Origin: an uncultured Desulfobacterium sp.
Lineage (GTDB): Bacteria; Desulfobacterota; Desulfobacteria; Desulfobacterales; Desulfobacteraceae
Reading direction: 5' to 3'
Length of the DNA: 31,674 nt
Assembly: GCA_937124525.1 (NCBI GenBank)
Contig: CAKZLA010000335.1
Span: 1 to 31,674, forward strand
A program made the position numbers and the translations under genes. The notes under the pieces were generated by a model. The model did not search any database. It was not told the DNA's origin and saw only the letters and a list, made by a program, of their open reading frames with translations. Below, one piece after another: positions 15,671 through 23,810 of this stretch (the first letter of the stretch is position 1; every line of letters starts with the position of its first letter).

Positions 15671-16798
15671 CTAAATTTGATTTTTTACATAAAATTCTTT
15701 GAAAAACAGATCCACCAAAGAATTGTTAAAGGCGCTTTTGACTTCCAGATTGGGAAATCCCAGGGTGTATTGGGTAATAACCCCCACCTGCAACACATCC
15801 TTAATGGTCAGGTACCCGGCTTGAAACAACAAGGGAATGGGATTGATGTTATCAATATCAAAGGAGGAGATCAGTTCTTCTCCAGCCTTGATTTTGGAAA
15901 GCTGTGGCAGAAAAAACCGCTGTTTTTGTAAAAGTTTTACCAAAAAGGTAGGCGTTCCACTTTCAAACCAATAATTTTTAAATTGCTTGCTGTTTCTTAA
16001 AAAAAGAAGAATATCAAAAGGATTGTATACATTTTCCCCCAGAAAATGGTAGCCGTTGTACCAAAGTCTGACCTGCTCCATATCCGCCCCTTGCAGGTGA
16101 TCGGCAAAAACCGTGTTCAGATCTTCTTGGGTATAGCCGCAAATGGTGGAAAATTCAGGGGTGAGGGTAATATCCTCAATATTGTTGATTCCGGAAAAGA
16201 TGGACACCTTGGAAAACTTACTCACCCCGGTCAAAAAGGCAAACCTTATATGGGCGTCGTTACTTTTTATGCTGGAATAAAAATCCCGCAGACTGTCCCT
16301 GGCCTCTTTTGCCATGTCCTGGGAATCAATATTGTCCAGGATGGGTTTGTCATACTCATCAATGAGAATTACCACCGGAGAGCTATATTTTCCAGAGGCT
16401 TCTCGGATAAGTTGGGCGAATCGGATGGCGGGAAGCTTGCTTTTCCCTTGTACGTCAAGACGGTTTTCGTTTTCTTCCAACACGGATAACAGACTTTGAT
16501 CCAGAGTTTCCGGGCTGCGAAAACTGCCTTCGGAAAATGAGATACGAATGACTGGATATGCTTTTGATCAGTCATGGCTATTTTCCGCGGCAAGGCTGAT
16601 AAACAGCTCTTTTGTCCCTTCAAACAGGTTGTGCAAGGTATCCACAAACAGACTTTTCCCAAACCGCCGGGGCCGGGACAAAAATACGTATTTATAGCGG
16701 TCGATCAAATCAACGGCAATGCCGGTCTTGTCCACATAGGCGTAATTGTTTTCCCGGATCTCACTGAAAGTCTGAATCCCGATGGGCAGTTTTTTCAT
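15671..16798 (-). pseudogene. Decayed AAA-ATPase paralogue with in-frame UGA and missing nuclease domain
   Basis: It starts [17 protein letters not shown] at ATG 16798 and follows the 3610-5157 protein closely: [68 protein letters not shown]. At 16568-16570 a TGA stands in frame where the paralogue has Trp (relative NWSQRNPVVHISF; here D-stop-SKAYPVIRISF). No frameshift is needed: the rest of the gene continues in the same frame to 15671. It then ends after FKEFYVKNQI, about 140 residues short, so the PD-(D/E)XK domain is absent. A nonsense mutation plus a 3' deletion is the simplest reading. The ATG overlaps the stop of the small upstream gene (ATGA). Confidence 0.85.
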
Positions 16799-17075
16799 GG
16801 GGCAATCTCCTCTTCATCCGTTACCGATTGTTCTTCCACCTCTTCCACCGTTATTTTTAAAAATTGTTGTGGTTTGACTTTAAACCTTTTTTGTAGAAAG
16901 GGGGGGAGTTCCACCCCATGCATATATTCGGGCTACCCACTTAAGGCGGGATATTATCAAGTCTTTTTATGTGGAGAATTAGCTTTCAATCTCTAAATTT
17001 CAGGTTCCTAAGATGCTTGATTTTAAAGACTGTCCCGCCTTAAGTAGGTAGCCTATATTCGGTTGTTGCCAGCAT
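16795..17075 (-). pseudogene. Small gene upstream of the ATPase, split by a MITE-like element
   Basis: If the 123-bp element and one 8-bp target copy are removed, a 49-residue gene appears. It starts at ATG 17075 behind a strong GGGAGGG ribosome site, reads MLATTEYMHGVELPPFLQKR, then FKVKPQQFLKITVEEVEEQ, and ends in an acidic tail. Its stop overlaps the ATPase start (ATGA), implying translational coupling. The remaining frame could restart at ATG 16923 (42 residues), which lies in the duplicated target. It resembles short antitoxin-like proteins in size and the xVKITVEE strand, but I do not recognise the family. Insertion removes the native ribosome site. Confidence 0.65.
16931..17053. mobile_element. 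123-bp MITE-like element with terminal inverted repeats and 8-bp target duplication
   Basis: The ends are 21-base inverted repeats with one mismatch (GGCTACCCACTTAAGG... at 16931-16951; its complement at 17033-17053). They are flanked by perfect direct repeats TATATTCG at 16923-16930 and 17054-17061. There is no coding capacity. Terminal GG and 8-bp duplications occur in several insertion-sequence families (for example ISL3 and IS1595), so the mobilising transposase cannot be named. The insertion lies within the start of a small gene, whose frame is restored exactly on removal. Confidence 0.85.
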
Positions 17076-17631
17076 AATGGTTTCCCTCCCGATTGTTTCC
17101 ATGTTGGTTACCGTTAAAACTAACTTCATATTATATGGATTTTGGTGAGAGAAAGCAAATCTTGTAAATGCTGTCTGGATTTTAGTGTTACTGCAACTCG
17201 ATGATCAAACGTGAAGATGTACTACAGATTGCAGTTTGTCGGCAGAAACTATATGTCAACCGTCAATTCCCGATGCCGGCCAGCAAAAAGGGCAGTGCTG
17301 AAATATCTTTTCGCTCCGTCGGGAAAAATGGTGGCGATATTTTTTATAATGGACCCCATAATCTGAACCTGTTGCTAAGCGACATAAGGGATGTTAAAAA
17401 ATTATGTTACACATAAAACAATTAGGTATGCCATTTTTTTCTCAGTCACAGGAGAAGGGTTATAACTCTCGTGAATTTTGATATGGCAGAGAAACAGGCA
17501 GAATCGTGGATAAAGTGTTTAAAATCCCGCATGGGGCATAAAGAATCCCTATCCGGGTAGAAATCCTGCCGCCATGGTGTTAGTCTTTCCAAACAAAATA
17601 CCAGTAAACGAATAGATCTTATGGAGGTGGT
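17076..17631. other. Gene-free stretch upstream of the LolA-like/RND operon
   Basis: About 550 bases hold no reading frame that I can relate to a protein. A 71-codon frame at 17201-17416 has no ribosome site or recognisable motif. The operon promoter should lie here, but no clear -35/-10 pair was found. A GGAGG ribosome site precedes the ATG at 17632. Confidence 0.5.
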
Positions 17632-18420
17632 ATGTATAGAAGATTGATTTTGATCCTAATGGCAGGGGCTATTTTTGTTGCATTTTTTTCTCCTTTGGAT
17701 GCCCTGTCCATGACTGGCAGGGAGGTGATGGTCAGGGTGGATGATCGGGATGACGGAGATGACCGAAAATCGGTGCTTGAGATGGTCCTTGTCAATCACC
17801 GGGGGAAAAAGCGGGTGAGAAAGATGCTCTCCTATTCAAAGGATTATGGCAAGGATGCCAAAAAGTTGATGTATTTTCAGAAACCCATGGATGTGAAGGG
17901 TACCTCGTTCCTCTCCTGGGAGCATGATAATCCCGGTATTGACGATGATAAATGGCTCTATATGCCAGCCTTGAGAAAGGTGAGAAGAATTTCCGGCAAA
18001 TCCACCAAAGACTATTTCATGGGCAGTGACTTTACCTATGATGACATGGGGGACCGAAATGTAGATGAGGACACGCATACATTGAGGGGTGAGGCGGTTA
18101 TCCAGGGAGTAAACTGCTGGGTGGTCGAATCGGTGCCCGTGGATGATGAAGACTACTATAATAAAAAGATCGTCTGGGTCAGGAAGGATGCAGATGTTGC
18201 TATCAAAGCCGAGTATTATGACTCCCAGGGTCTGATAAAGACTTTTTTTGTCAATGACCTGAAAAAGCAGGATAACATCTGGACCATATTTGAGATGGAG
18301 ATGACTAATCCCAGAGAAGATCACACCACTATCATGAAAATCATGAATGTTGAGTACAATATTGGTGTGTCAGACAATTTTTTCAGGGTGGACACTATTT
18401 CCCGGGGCGTTATCCGTTGA
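17632..18420 (+). CDS. LolA-like outer-membrane lipoprotein-sorting family protein
   Basis: A 262-residue exported protein: signal peptide about 1-26 (LILILMAGAIFVAFFSPLDALS), then GREVMVRVDDRDDGDD and the family core. That core includes KKLMYFQKPMDVKGTSFLSW, DDDKWLYMPALRKVRRISG, STKDYFMGSDFTYDDMGDRN and WVRKDADVAIKAEYYDSQG. This is the LolA-fold (PF17131-like) group normally encoded beside RND/MMPL exporters, as here. It is thought to shuttle a hydrophobic molecule or lipid across the periplasm between the exporter and the outer membrane. The ribosome site GGAGG lies just upstream. Its TGA overlaps the TTG start of the next gene, so the two are translationally coupled. Confidence 0.87.
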   Translation: MYRRLILILMAGAIFVAFFSPLDALSMTGREVMVRVDDRDDGDDRKSVLEMVLVNHRGKKRVRKMLSYSKDYGKDAKKLMYFQKPMDVKGTSFLSWEHDNPGIDDDKWLYMPALRKVRRISGKSTKDYFMGSDFTYDDMGDRNVDEDTHTLRGEAVIQGVNCWVVESVPVDDEDYYNKKIVWVRKDADVAIKAEYYDSQGLIKTFFVNDLKKQDNIWTIFEMEMTNPREDHTTIMKIMNVEYNIGVSDNFFRVDTISRGVIR

Positions 18421-19673
18421 AAAAGGGTGTCGCGGTCATTTTTGTTCTCTTGTTAGCAATGGCACAAGGGGTTTCAGCCGGTTTAAATCCTGAAATAGAT
18501 CTGGATACGGAGCTGGCTGGATATGTTGAGACGCGGCATTGCTTCCAGGCAAAAGGACCCAATGACTGCCTTGCATCCGAGACCCTGGCAAGGCTTGAGG
18601 GGCGTGCCTCAACAGAGGCTTTCTCTTTGTTTACCTCGGTAAATCTGTCGGCCAATCATCGCTTTAGTGAGGAATCAGGCGTGTCCATCCATGAGGCATA
18701 TGTTGACTATGTCTCATCTTCATGGGACCTGAGGGCGGGTCGACAGATAATCACTTGGGGGAATGCCGATGGAGTGCGCATCACCGACAATATTTCACCG
18801 TCTGATATGTCGGAATATATTACCCGGGATTTTGATGAGATCCGCATGGCGGTGGATGCACTCAAAATTCGCATGTTTGGATCCCATGGCACTGGAGAAC
18901 TGATTTATCTTCCTTTTTTCAAGGCAGGAATTTTGCCGGAAGATGATAGTCCATGGGCCTTGGGTGGTTTTTCTTCAACAGATACGCTCACGCAGTCATC
19001 AGGGGATGCAGAACCTGGCAGGAATCTTGAAAACGGCGAGATCGCAGTAAAGTACGCCTTTTTTCTTCCAGGGTTTGATTTTGCCCTGTCTTATTTCTAT
19101 ACATGGAACGATCAGCCCTACTACACATTCACCCATAAAACGGGAGAAGCTGACGATATTTACCTTGTCACTCCCAAATTTCATCGTATCCACATTGCAG
19201 GGTTGGAGTTCTCCAGGCCCCATGGTGATTTTGTGTTCCGGGGAGAGGCCGGATTTCTCCATGGCAGCAGATATTCGTCCAGGAAAAAAGGAATTCCTCT
19301 TCACAAGAAAGATCAGGTGAAATGGTTGCTGGGGGTTGATTGGTATCCTGGTAATAACTGGTCCCTCCTGTGCCAGGTGACAGGGGATCGTATTTTTGGA
19401 TATTCAGATGAAATTGCCCGGGATAAACAGTCTGCCATGGCCACCTTGAACCTGTCAAAAAAACTGTTGCGGGAGAAATTCACCGTGTCTGGGATGCACT
19501 ATTACGACCTGGATGAGGGGGATAGTCTCACCCGGTTTTCAGGGGAGTATGAGTTAAAGGACGGATTCTCCCTGTTCATTGGCTCAGACATATTCAAGGG
19601 AGACAGGGCAGGGGATTTTGGCAGATACAGGGACAATACCCAGGTATGGGCCAAGGTAAAATATAGTTTTTAA
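18417..19673 (+). CDS. Outer-membrane beta-barrel protein (DUF1302-like) of an RND operon
   Basis: The 418-residue product is read from TTG 18417, which overlaps the upstream stop. Signal peptide about 1-21 (VIFVLLLAMAQGVSA), then alternating strands with aromatic girdles (AYVDYVSSSWDLRAGRQIIT, WGNADGVRITDNISPSDMSE) and the ending QVWAKVKYSF with terminal Phe. The RAGRQxxxWG...D motif and NISPxD are typical of the DUF1302/porin-like barrel proteins that accompany LolA-like and MMPL proteins. It probably forms the outer-membrane step for the compound moved by the exporter at 19703. No lipoprotein box is seen. The next gene starts 29 bases later. Confidence 0.8.
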   Translation: MKKGVAVIFVLLLAMAQGVSAGLNPEIDLDTELAGYVETRHCFQAKGPNDCLASETLARLEGRASTEAFSLFTSVNLSANHRFSEESGVSIHEAYVDYVSSSWDLRAGRQIITWGNADGVRITDNISPSDMSEYITRDFDEIRMAVDALKIRMFGSHGTGELIYLPFFKAGILPEDDSPWALGGFSSTDTLTQSSGDAEPGRNLENGEIAVKYAFFLPGFDFALSYFYTWNDQPYYTFTHKTGEADDIYLVTPKFHRIHIAGLEFSRPHGDFVFRGEAGFLHGSRYSSRKKGIPLHKKDQVKWLLGVDWYPGNNWSLLCQVTGDRIFGYSDEIARDKQSAMATLNLSKKLLREKFTVSGMHYYDLDEGDSLTRFSGEYELKDGFSLFIGSDIFKGDRAGDFGRYRDNTQVWAKVKYSF

Positions 19674-19702
19674 GCAAATCAGGTAAAGGAAAAGGTACAG
19701 CA

Positions 19703-22042
19703 ATGATAAATATTAATAAGATTAACCTGTTTTTTGGCCGGGTTGCCGAAATGATAATCCGGCTCAGATATATGAATATCCTGATTTTCATGCTGGTGTT
19801 GGGAGTCGCCTTTAACGGGCTTGGAAAAATCAAGCCCGATGCCGGGTGGGATTCCTGGATGCTTGAGAACTCCCCCTTGAAGATCGCCGATGATGAGTTT
19901 AAGGATATCTTTGGAAACAGTGATTACGTGGCGGTCATGGTGGAGGTGGACGATCTATTCACACCCGAGGTGCTGTCAAAAATCCGGGAACTTGGCACAG
20001 AGCTTAAACAAAATCTACCCTTTGCCGATGATATTCAGTCCATCACCGATTGTGAATTCTCTCTGGGAAATGAGTTTGGCCTTGAGATCATTAACCTTGT
20101 GCCGGACGTCATCCCGGAAGATCCGGTTGAGCTTGAGAAAATTCGTAAGCTTGCCCTTGGTAAGGAGTTGCTCAAGGGAAAACTTATTTCCCAGGACAGC
20201 ACTCAGTCCTGGGTGATGCTCCGCCTTCATCCCTTTCCCAAGGGATGGAGGGATGAGAACAATCAATCAGCGGATATGGTGGTGGGAACAAAGGCTCTTG
20301 AGATCATCCATCAGGATAAATACTCCATGCTTAATCCCCGGGCCGCAGGATTACCTGTTCTTGCCCATGATAAGATGGATTTTTTTAAAAATGAGATGAA
20401 ACGGACCATGGGATTGTCTCTTCTGGCTTCCCTTGTCGTGCTGATCATAGCCCTTCGCTCGGTACGGGGGGTATTGATCTCCATTCTTGTCGCCTTTGGG
20501 GCGGTACTTATCACCTTTGGTGCCCAGGGAATTCTGGGGATCACCATTGATGTGGGAATGGTTGTGGTGCCCATTTATCTGGGCATTGCCGTTGCCATTG
20601 GGTATTCAATCCATGTTTTTTCTTTTTTTGACCGGGAGTTCGCACAAACAGGAAAGAGAAAGGCATCCATCTGTCATGCCATTGAAGAGACCGGTTGGCC
20701 CATCCTGTTCACGGCACTGACAACCATTGGTGCTCTGGCCTCGTTTCATTTTGTGGATGTGAGGCCTGTGCGTTGGATCGGGTCTGCCACCTCAATGTTA
20801 GTTTTTATAACATTTCTTCTTGTCTTTGTCATGATTCCAACCCTTCTCAGCTTTGGCAAGGATAGGAAGGTTGAAAAAAAGGAAAACAGGACTTCAAACT
20901 TCAACCATAAGCTTGGACACTTCATGGAGAATCTTGGCCTTCTCGTCCTTGCCCGGCAAAAAATTATCATGATCGTCTTTGTTATTGGGGTTGTTTTCTG
21001 CGCTGTTGGTCTCAAATCCCTTGAGGTCTCCTTTGATATAAGAAAAAGCATGGGATTTAAAGTGCCCTATGTGGCAAGGCTCGATTATGTCAGCCATTCT
21101 GAGGTAGGCTCCCTTTATTCCTATAACCTGGTTGTTGAGTTCAATGAAGACGGGCTGGCAAGGGAACCTGAAAACCTTAAAAAATTTGACGCCCTGATGG
21201 CAGAGGTAAAGACGTTTGAACTTACAAAGAGAATTACTTCCATCGTCGAGATAATAAAGGATATGAATCAGGTGTTGAACCAGGGGGACCCTGAATACTA
21301 CACCATCCCCGAGACCCGGGAGATGGTTGCCCAGATTATGCTCCTCTATGAAAATGCCGGAGGAAAAGAGGCCGAAAAATGGATTGATTATGATTATCGA
21401 CGTCTTCGGTTCATGGTTGATCTGGATAACTACAATTCCCTTGAAGCTAAAAGAGAACTTGTGGCTCTGAAAGACAGGGCTGAAGAACTTTTTCCGGATG
21501 AGAATGTTACCCTGGCCGGCTCCATTGCCCAGTTTACCGTGATGCAGGATGTTGTTTCCAGGGGACAGCTCGTATCCTTTCTCATTGCCATGGGGGTGAT
21601 CACCATGATGATGATGATTGTGTTTGGCAGTGTAAAGACCGGGCTTATAGCCATGATCCCCAACATCACCCCGGCCATTGCCGTGGGCGGGCTCATGGGA
21701 TGGGCAGACATTCCCCTTGACATGATGACTATCTGTATCATGCCCATGCTGTTGGGCCTGGCTGTGGATGATACCATTCATTTTATTAACCACGCCAAGC
21801 TGGAATATGAACGCACCGGGGACTACCATATGAGCGTGAGAAAAACATTTGTTGTGATAGGGGTGCCTCTGCTTTTGACATCATTGATCATCACCGCTAA
21901 TTTTTCTGTCTACACCACATCCGTTGCCAATGTCTATGTCAACATGGGCGTTCTCACGGGGGTTGGGATAATGACGGCTCTTTTAACAGATTATTTTGTC
22001 ACTCCCATACTTTTGGTTTGGTCAAAGCCATTTGGGAAATAA
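19703..22042 (+). CDS. RND superfamily exporter with MMPL/patched-like architecture
   Basis: A 779-residue inner-membrane protein. The first helix is about residues 24-40, a periplasmic loop follows to about 230, then five helices (LSLLASLVVLIIALRSV, VLISILVAFGAVLITFGAQG, VVVPIYLGIAVAIGYSIHVF). A second repeat has a loop (about 430-620) and helices including LIAMGVITMMMMIVFGSV and the hallmark PMLLGLAVDDTIHFINH, whose paired Asp residues serve proton coupling in this family. Length matches HpnN/MMPL-type transporters that move lipids or hydrophobic molecules out of the inner membrane. With the LolA-like and barrel genes upstream it completes a three-layer pathway. Confidence 0.92.
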   Translation: MININKINLFFGRVAEMIIRLRYMNILIFMLVLGVAFNGLGKIKPDAGWDSWMLENSPLKIADDEFKDIFGNSDYVAVMVEVDDLFTPEVLSKIRELGTELKQNLPFADDIQSITDCEFSLGNEFGLEIINLVPDVIPEDPVELEKIRKLALGKELLKGKLISQDSTQSWVMLRLHPFPKGWRDENNQSADMVVGTKALEIIHQDKYSMLNPRAAGLPVLAHDKMDFFKNEMKRTMGLSLLASLVVLIIALRSVRGVLISILVAFGAVLITFGAQGILGITIDVGMVVVPIYLGIAVAIGYSIHVFSFFDREFAQTGKRKASICHAIEETGWPILFTALTTIGALASFHFVDVRPVRWIGSATSMLVFITFLLVFVMIPTLLSFGKDRKVEKKENRTSNFNHKLGHFMENLGLLVLARQKIIMIVFVIGVVFCAVGLKSLEVSFDIRKSMGFKVPYVARLDYVSHSEVGSLYSYNLVVEFNEDGLAREPENLKKFDALMAEVKTFELTKRITSIVEIIKDMNQVLNQGDPEYYTIPETREMVAQIMLLYENAGGKEAEKWIDYDYRRLRFMVDLDNYNSLEAKRELVALKDRAEELFPDENVTLAGSIAQFTVMQDVVSRGQLVSFLIAMGVITMMMMIVFGSVKTGLIAMIPNITPAIAVGGLMGWADIPLDMMTICIMPMLLGLAVDDTIHFINHAKLEYERTGDYHMSVRKTFVVIGVPLLLTSLIITANFSVYTTSVANVYVNMGVLTGVGIMTALLTDYFVTPILLVWSKPFGK

Positions 22043-22049
22043 ATCCGTG

Positions 22050-22106
22050 GGCCCGGGTCCCAATCCCGGTCCGCCCGTGGCAGTTATTAAAAATAGAAAG
22101 GAGACG
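22050..22106 (+). repeat. Leader repeat copy A (5' region of the small exported protein gene)
   Basis: GGCCCGGGTCC, then CCCGTGGCAGTTAT and AAAAA...GGAGACG. The same order of words recurs at 23578-23628 (copy B). Copy A supplies the ribosome site for the gene at 22112; copy B precedes no intact gene. Confidence 0.6.
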
Positions 22107-22111
22107 GGAAA

Positions 22112-22438
22112 TTGAATCAATTTTGGAAAATGGGGTCCCAGGCCCTGGTGGGTATTCTTTTGGTGCTTGGTATGACCGCTTCTGTCTGTTTCTCTCACAC
22201 ATTGTACATGAATGTGGTGGACAATGACGACAACACTGTCACCGTTGAGGGGATGTTCTCCACCGGTGCCACAGCCGCAGGGCTGAGCCTTTACCTGGAG
22301 GGCGAAAAGGAGAAAATTTTGAAGAAAATGCAGATGGATGAGAATGGTGAAGCAACCTTTGAAAAACCCAAGGTTCCCTATGCTATTTTCCTTGACGGAG
22401 GACCCGGGCACACGGTTCGTAAATCAGGCCCCCGTTGA
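22112..22438 (+). CDS. Small exported protein with predicted N-terminal histidine, NikL-like
   Basis: The 108-residue product is read from TTG 22112, eight bases after AGGAG. A signal peptide (residues about 1-28) ends SVCFS; cleavage there leaves HTLYMNVVDNDDNTVTVEG as the mature start. A short beta domain follows (GLSLYLEGEKEKI, MDENGEATFEKPKVPYAIFL). Periplasmic parts of nickel/cobalt uptake systems and DUF4198 proteins share the HxLxxN-type start and the FSTG...A...L layout. The ending GGPGHTVRKSGPR looks abrupt; relatives usually continue past the PGH motif, so a 3' truncation or frame change is possible. It is spaced 69 bases from the RND gene and precedes DUF4198. The metal role is inferred. 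Confidence 0.6.
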   Translation: MNQFWKMGSQALVGILLVLGMTASVCFSHTLYMNVVDNDDNTVTVEGMFSTGATAAGLSLYLEGEKEKILKKMQMDENGEATFEKPKVPYAIFLDGGPGHTVRKSGPR

Positions 22439-22501
22439 TGCCAGCCGTAAGGGAGGCATAAGTTTTCAATTTACCACTTGTTTTTGTAAATTAAGATATA
22501 T

Positions 22502-22524
22502 CGGCTTCTCAGCCGGATTTTATT
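22502..22524 (+). terminator. Short hairpin with T-rich tail
   Basis: CGGCT-TCTC-AGCCG is followed by GATTTTATT in the gap between the small exported protein and DUF4198 genes. The stem is only five base pairs, so termination may be partial. Confidence 0.4.
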
Positions 22525-22626
22525 GATTTGCTCTGACTCTCTAAGCATTAAGATTGTTTTTATTATGTATGACCTGAATGATCCATTCAATTTAACAACG
22601 TAGTTTAACAACAGGAGATAAGTAAA

Positions 22627-23520
22627 ATGAAGAAAAGATTCACATCATTGTTTACCTTGATGGCAGCACTTATTTTTTCAACCAATGTCTTTGCCCACTC
22701 CCTCTGGGTTAACCTCAATGAGTCGTTTGCTCATCCCCCGGGCCACGCCATCTCCTCCCTTGGATGGGGACATGTCGTTCCCATGGACGATTTTCTCATG
22801 TCCGAGGCCGGAGCCGTCACCATTGAACGGTATGACTTGGTCGGACCGGATAACAGCAAAACCGCCATACCCTTGCCAATAATCAAAAAAGAGAAGATCG
22901 TGAAATCCAAAACCGGTATGGATATAATACCGGGGGATCTCGGTCTCAGAAAATTTTCTCTTACAAAAGAGACTGTACCAGGGACCTATCAGGTGCTTGC
23001 AGAATCAAAAGCGACCTTCTTTACAGGATATGTTGACAAGAGCGGAAAAACTAAGATGGCCACCAAGCCCATGGATAAGATCAAGGATGCCAAGACCTTT
23101 AACTTTAGTTGTCGGTACAAGGCGGTTGCAAAATCTTACATGGCAATCAACAAATGGACCACGCCCAAGCCCGCAGGCCACGAGCTTGAGCTCATGCCCA
23201 CCTGTGACCTGAGCGATGTCCATGCCGGTGATCTCATCACCTTCGAGGCCATGCTCAACGGCAAAAAGCTCAATTGCGATATGGATGGTATGAACTATCT
23301 GTTTGCCACCAGCAATACCTATGGGGGGCCTGATAAGTTTTCCCTGTCATCCTATATCATGGACGGCAAGGCCCAGATCCGTGTGCCCACCTCAGGAGAG
23401 TGGGTTGTGAGCGTCATGGTGAGAAAAGAGGTCAAACCTGACAATGAGCTCAAGCATCTTGTCGAGAAATGCCAGACTATTTACTACGGTGCCACCGTCA
23501 GCCTCACTGTTAAACCCTGA
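22627..23520 (+). CDS. DUF4198 family exported protein with predicted N-terminal histidine
   Basis: A 297-residue protein from ATG 22627 behind AGGAG. The signal peptide (about 1-23) ends TNVFA, predicting a mature start HSLWVNLNESFAHPPGHAIS with three His in the first 19 residues. Two beta domains follow (TKETVPGTYQVLAESKAT; then LELMPTCDLSDVHAGDLITF, GKAQIRVPTSGEWVVSV). DUF4198 proteins include NikK-like periplasmic parts of nickel/cobalt uptake and commonly start with a His-bearing motif after the signal. It ends the LolA-like/RND gene run on the same strand but is 188 bases from its neighbour, so it may be separately expressed. An inverted 5' fragment of a near-identical copy is at 245-565. 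Confidence 0.82.
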   Translation: MKKRFTSLFTLMAALIFSTNVFAHSLWVNLNESFAHPPGHAISSLGWGHVVPMDDFLMSEAGAVTIERYDLVGPDNSKTAIPLPIIKKEKIVKSKTGMDIIPGDLGLRKFSLTKETVPGTYQVLAESKATFFTGYVDKSGKTKMATKPMDKIKDAKTFNFSCRYKAVAKSYMAINKWTTPKPAGHELELMPTCDLSDVHAGDLITFEAMLNGKKLNCDMDGMNYLFATSNTYGGPDKFSLSSYIMDGKAQIRVPTSGEWVVSVMVRKEVKPDNELKHLVEKCQTIYYGATVSLTVKP

Positions 23521-23528
23521 AAATTTAT

Positions 23529-23561
23529 ATGAAAGAGTAGGCACGCCTAATATTCTTTCAT
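23529..23561. promoter_or_regulatory. Nested palindrome containing TAGGC-N2-GCCTA
   Basis: Outer arms ATGAAAGA/TCTTTCAT flank TAGGCACGCCTAATATT, which matches the 12053 palindrome and its right flank (GCCTAATATT). It may be an operator of the same type left by a deleted promoter, or, lying nine bases after the DUF4198 stop, a terminator. Confidence 0.45.
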
Positions 23562-23577
23562 GCTTCGTTGCGGGCAG

Positions 23578-23628
23578 GCCCAGGTCCCCCATGCGGTCTA
23601 CCCGTGGCAGTTATAAAAAAAGGGGACG
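23578..23628 (+). repeat. Leader repeat copy B
   Basis: A second copy of the 22050-22106 leader (GGCCCAGGTCC, CCCGTGGCAGTTAT, AAAAA, GGGGACG). The reading frame expected after it is absent, which suggests a deleted duplicate of the small exported protein gene. Confidence 0.55.
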
Positions 23629-23663
23629 TCCGGCAAAGACAAATGTGAGCTGTAGTACATAAA

Positions 23664-23690
23664 AACATTCCATTTCAGAAATGGAATGTT
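23664..23690 (+). terminator. Perfect hairpin followed by T-run
   Basis: Twelve-base arms AACATTCCATTT and AAATGGAATGTT with loop CAG, then TTG. It looks like a rho-independent terminator on either strand. It separates the DUF4198 region from the receptor remnant. Confidence 0.6.
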
Positions 23691-23706
23691 TTGCATAGGA
23701 AAAATC

Positions 23707-23810
23707 GGTATCCTTCATCTGCCTCCAAAAATACTTTACACTTTTTTAAGGATAACCACCCAAAAATGGCATTCACCGCAGGAAAATGTAAAGTAGAAAT
23801 GAAGGATGCC
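23707..23810. repeat. 104-bp inverted-repeat element, copy A
   Basis: Ends GGTATCCTTCAT and ATGAAGGATGCC are inverted repeats, as are the inner words ACTTTACA and TGTAAAGT. Copy B (27561-27664) has exactly the same length with conserved ends and a diverged middle. It abuts a TonB receptor remnant at 23811. It is probably a small non-autonomous element; no clear target duplication was found. Confidence 0.65.

Noticed and set aside
16568..16570. Selenocysteine or UGA-as-Trp recoding in the second ATPase
   Set aside because: The paralogue has Trp from TGG, no adjacent selenocysteine-type hairpin was evident, and many intact genes here end in UGA. The gene is also truncated, so a nonsense mutation is simpler.
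17201..17416. A 71-codon plus-strand frame in the gap before the LolA-like gene
   Set aside because: No ribosome site, no recognisable motif, and amino-acid content is unremarkable; likely a chance open frame.
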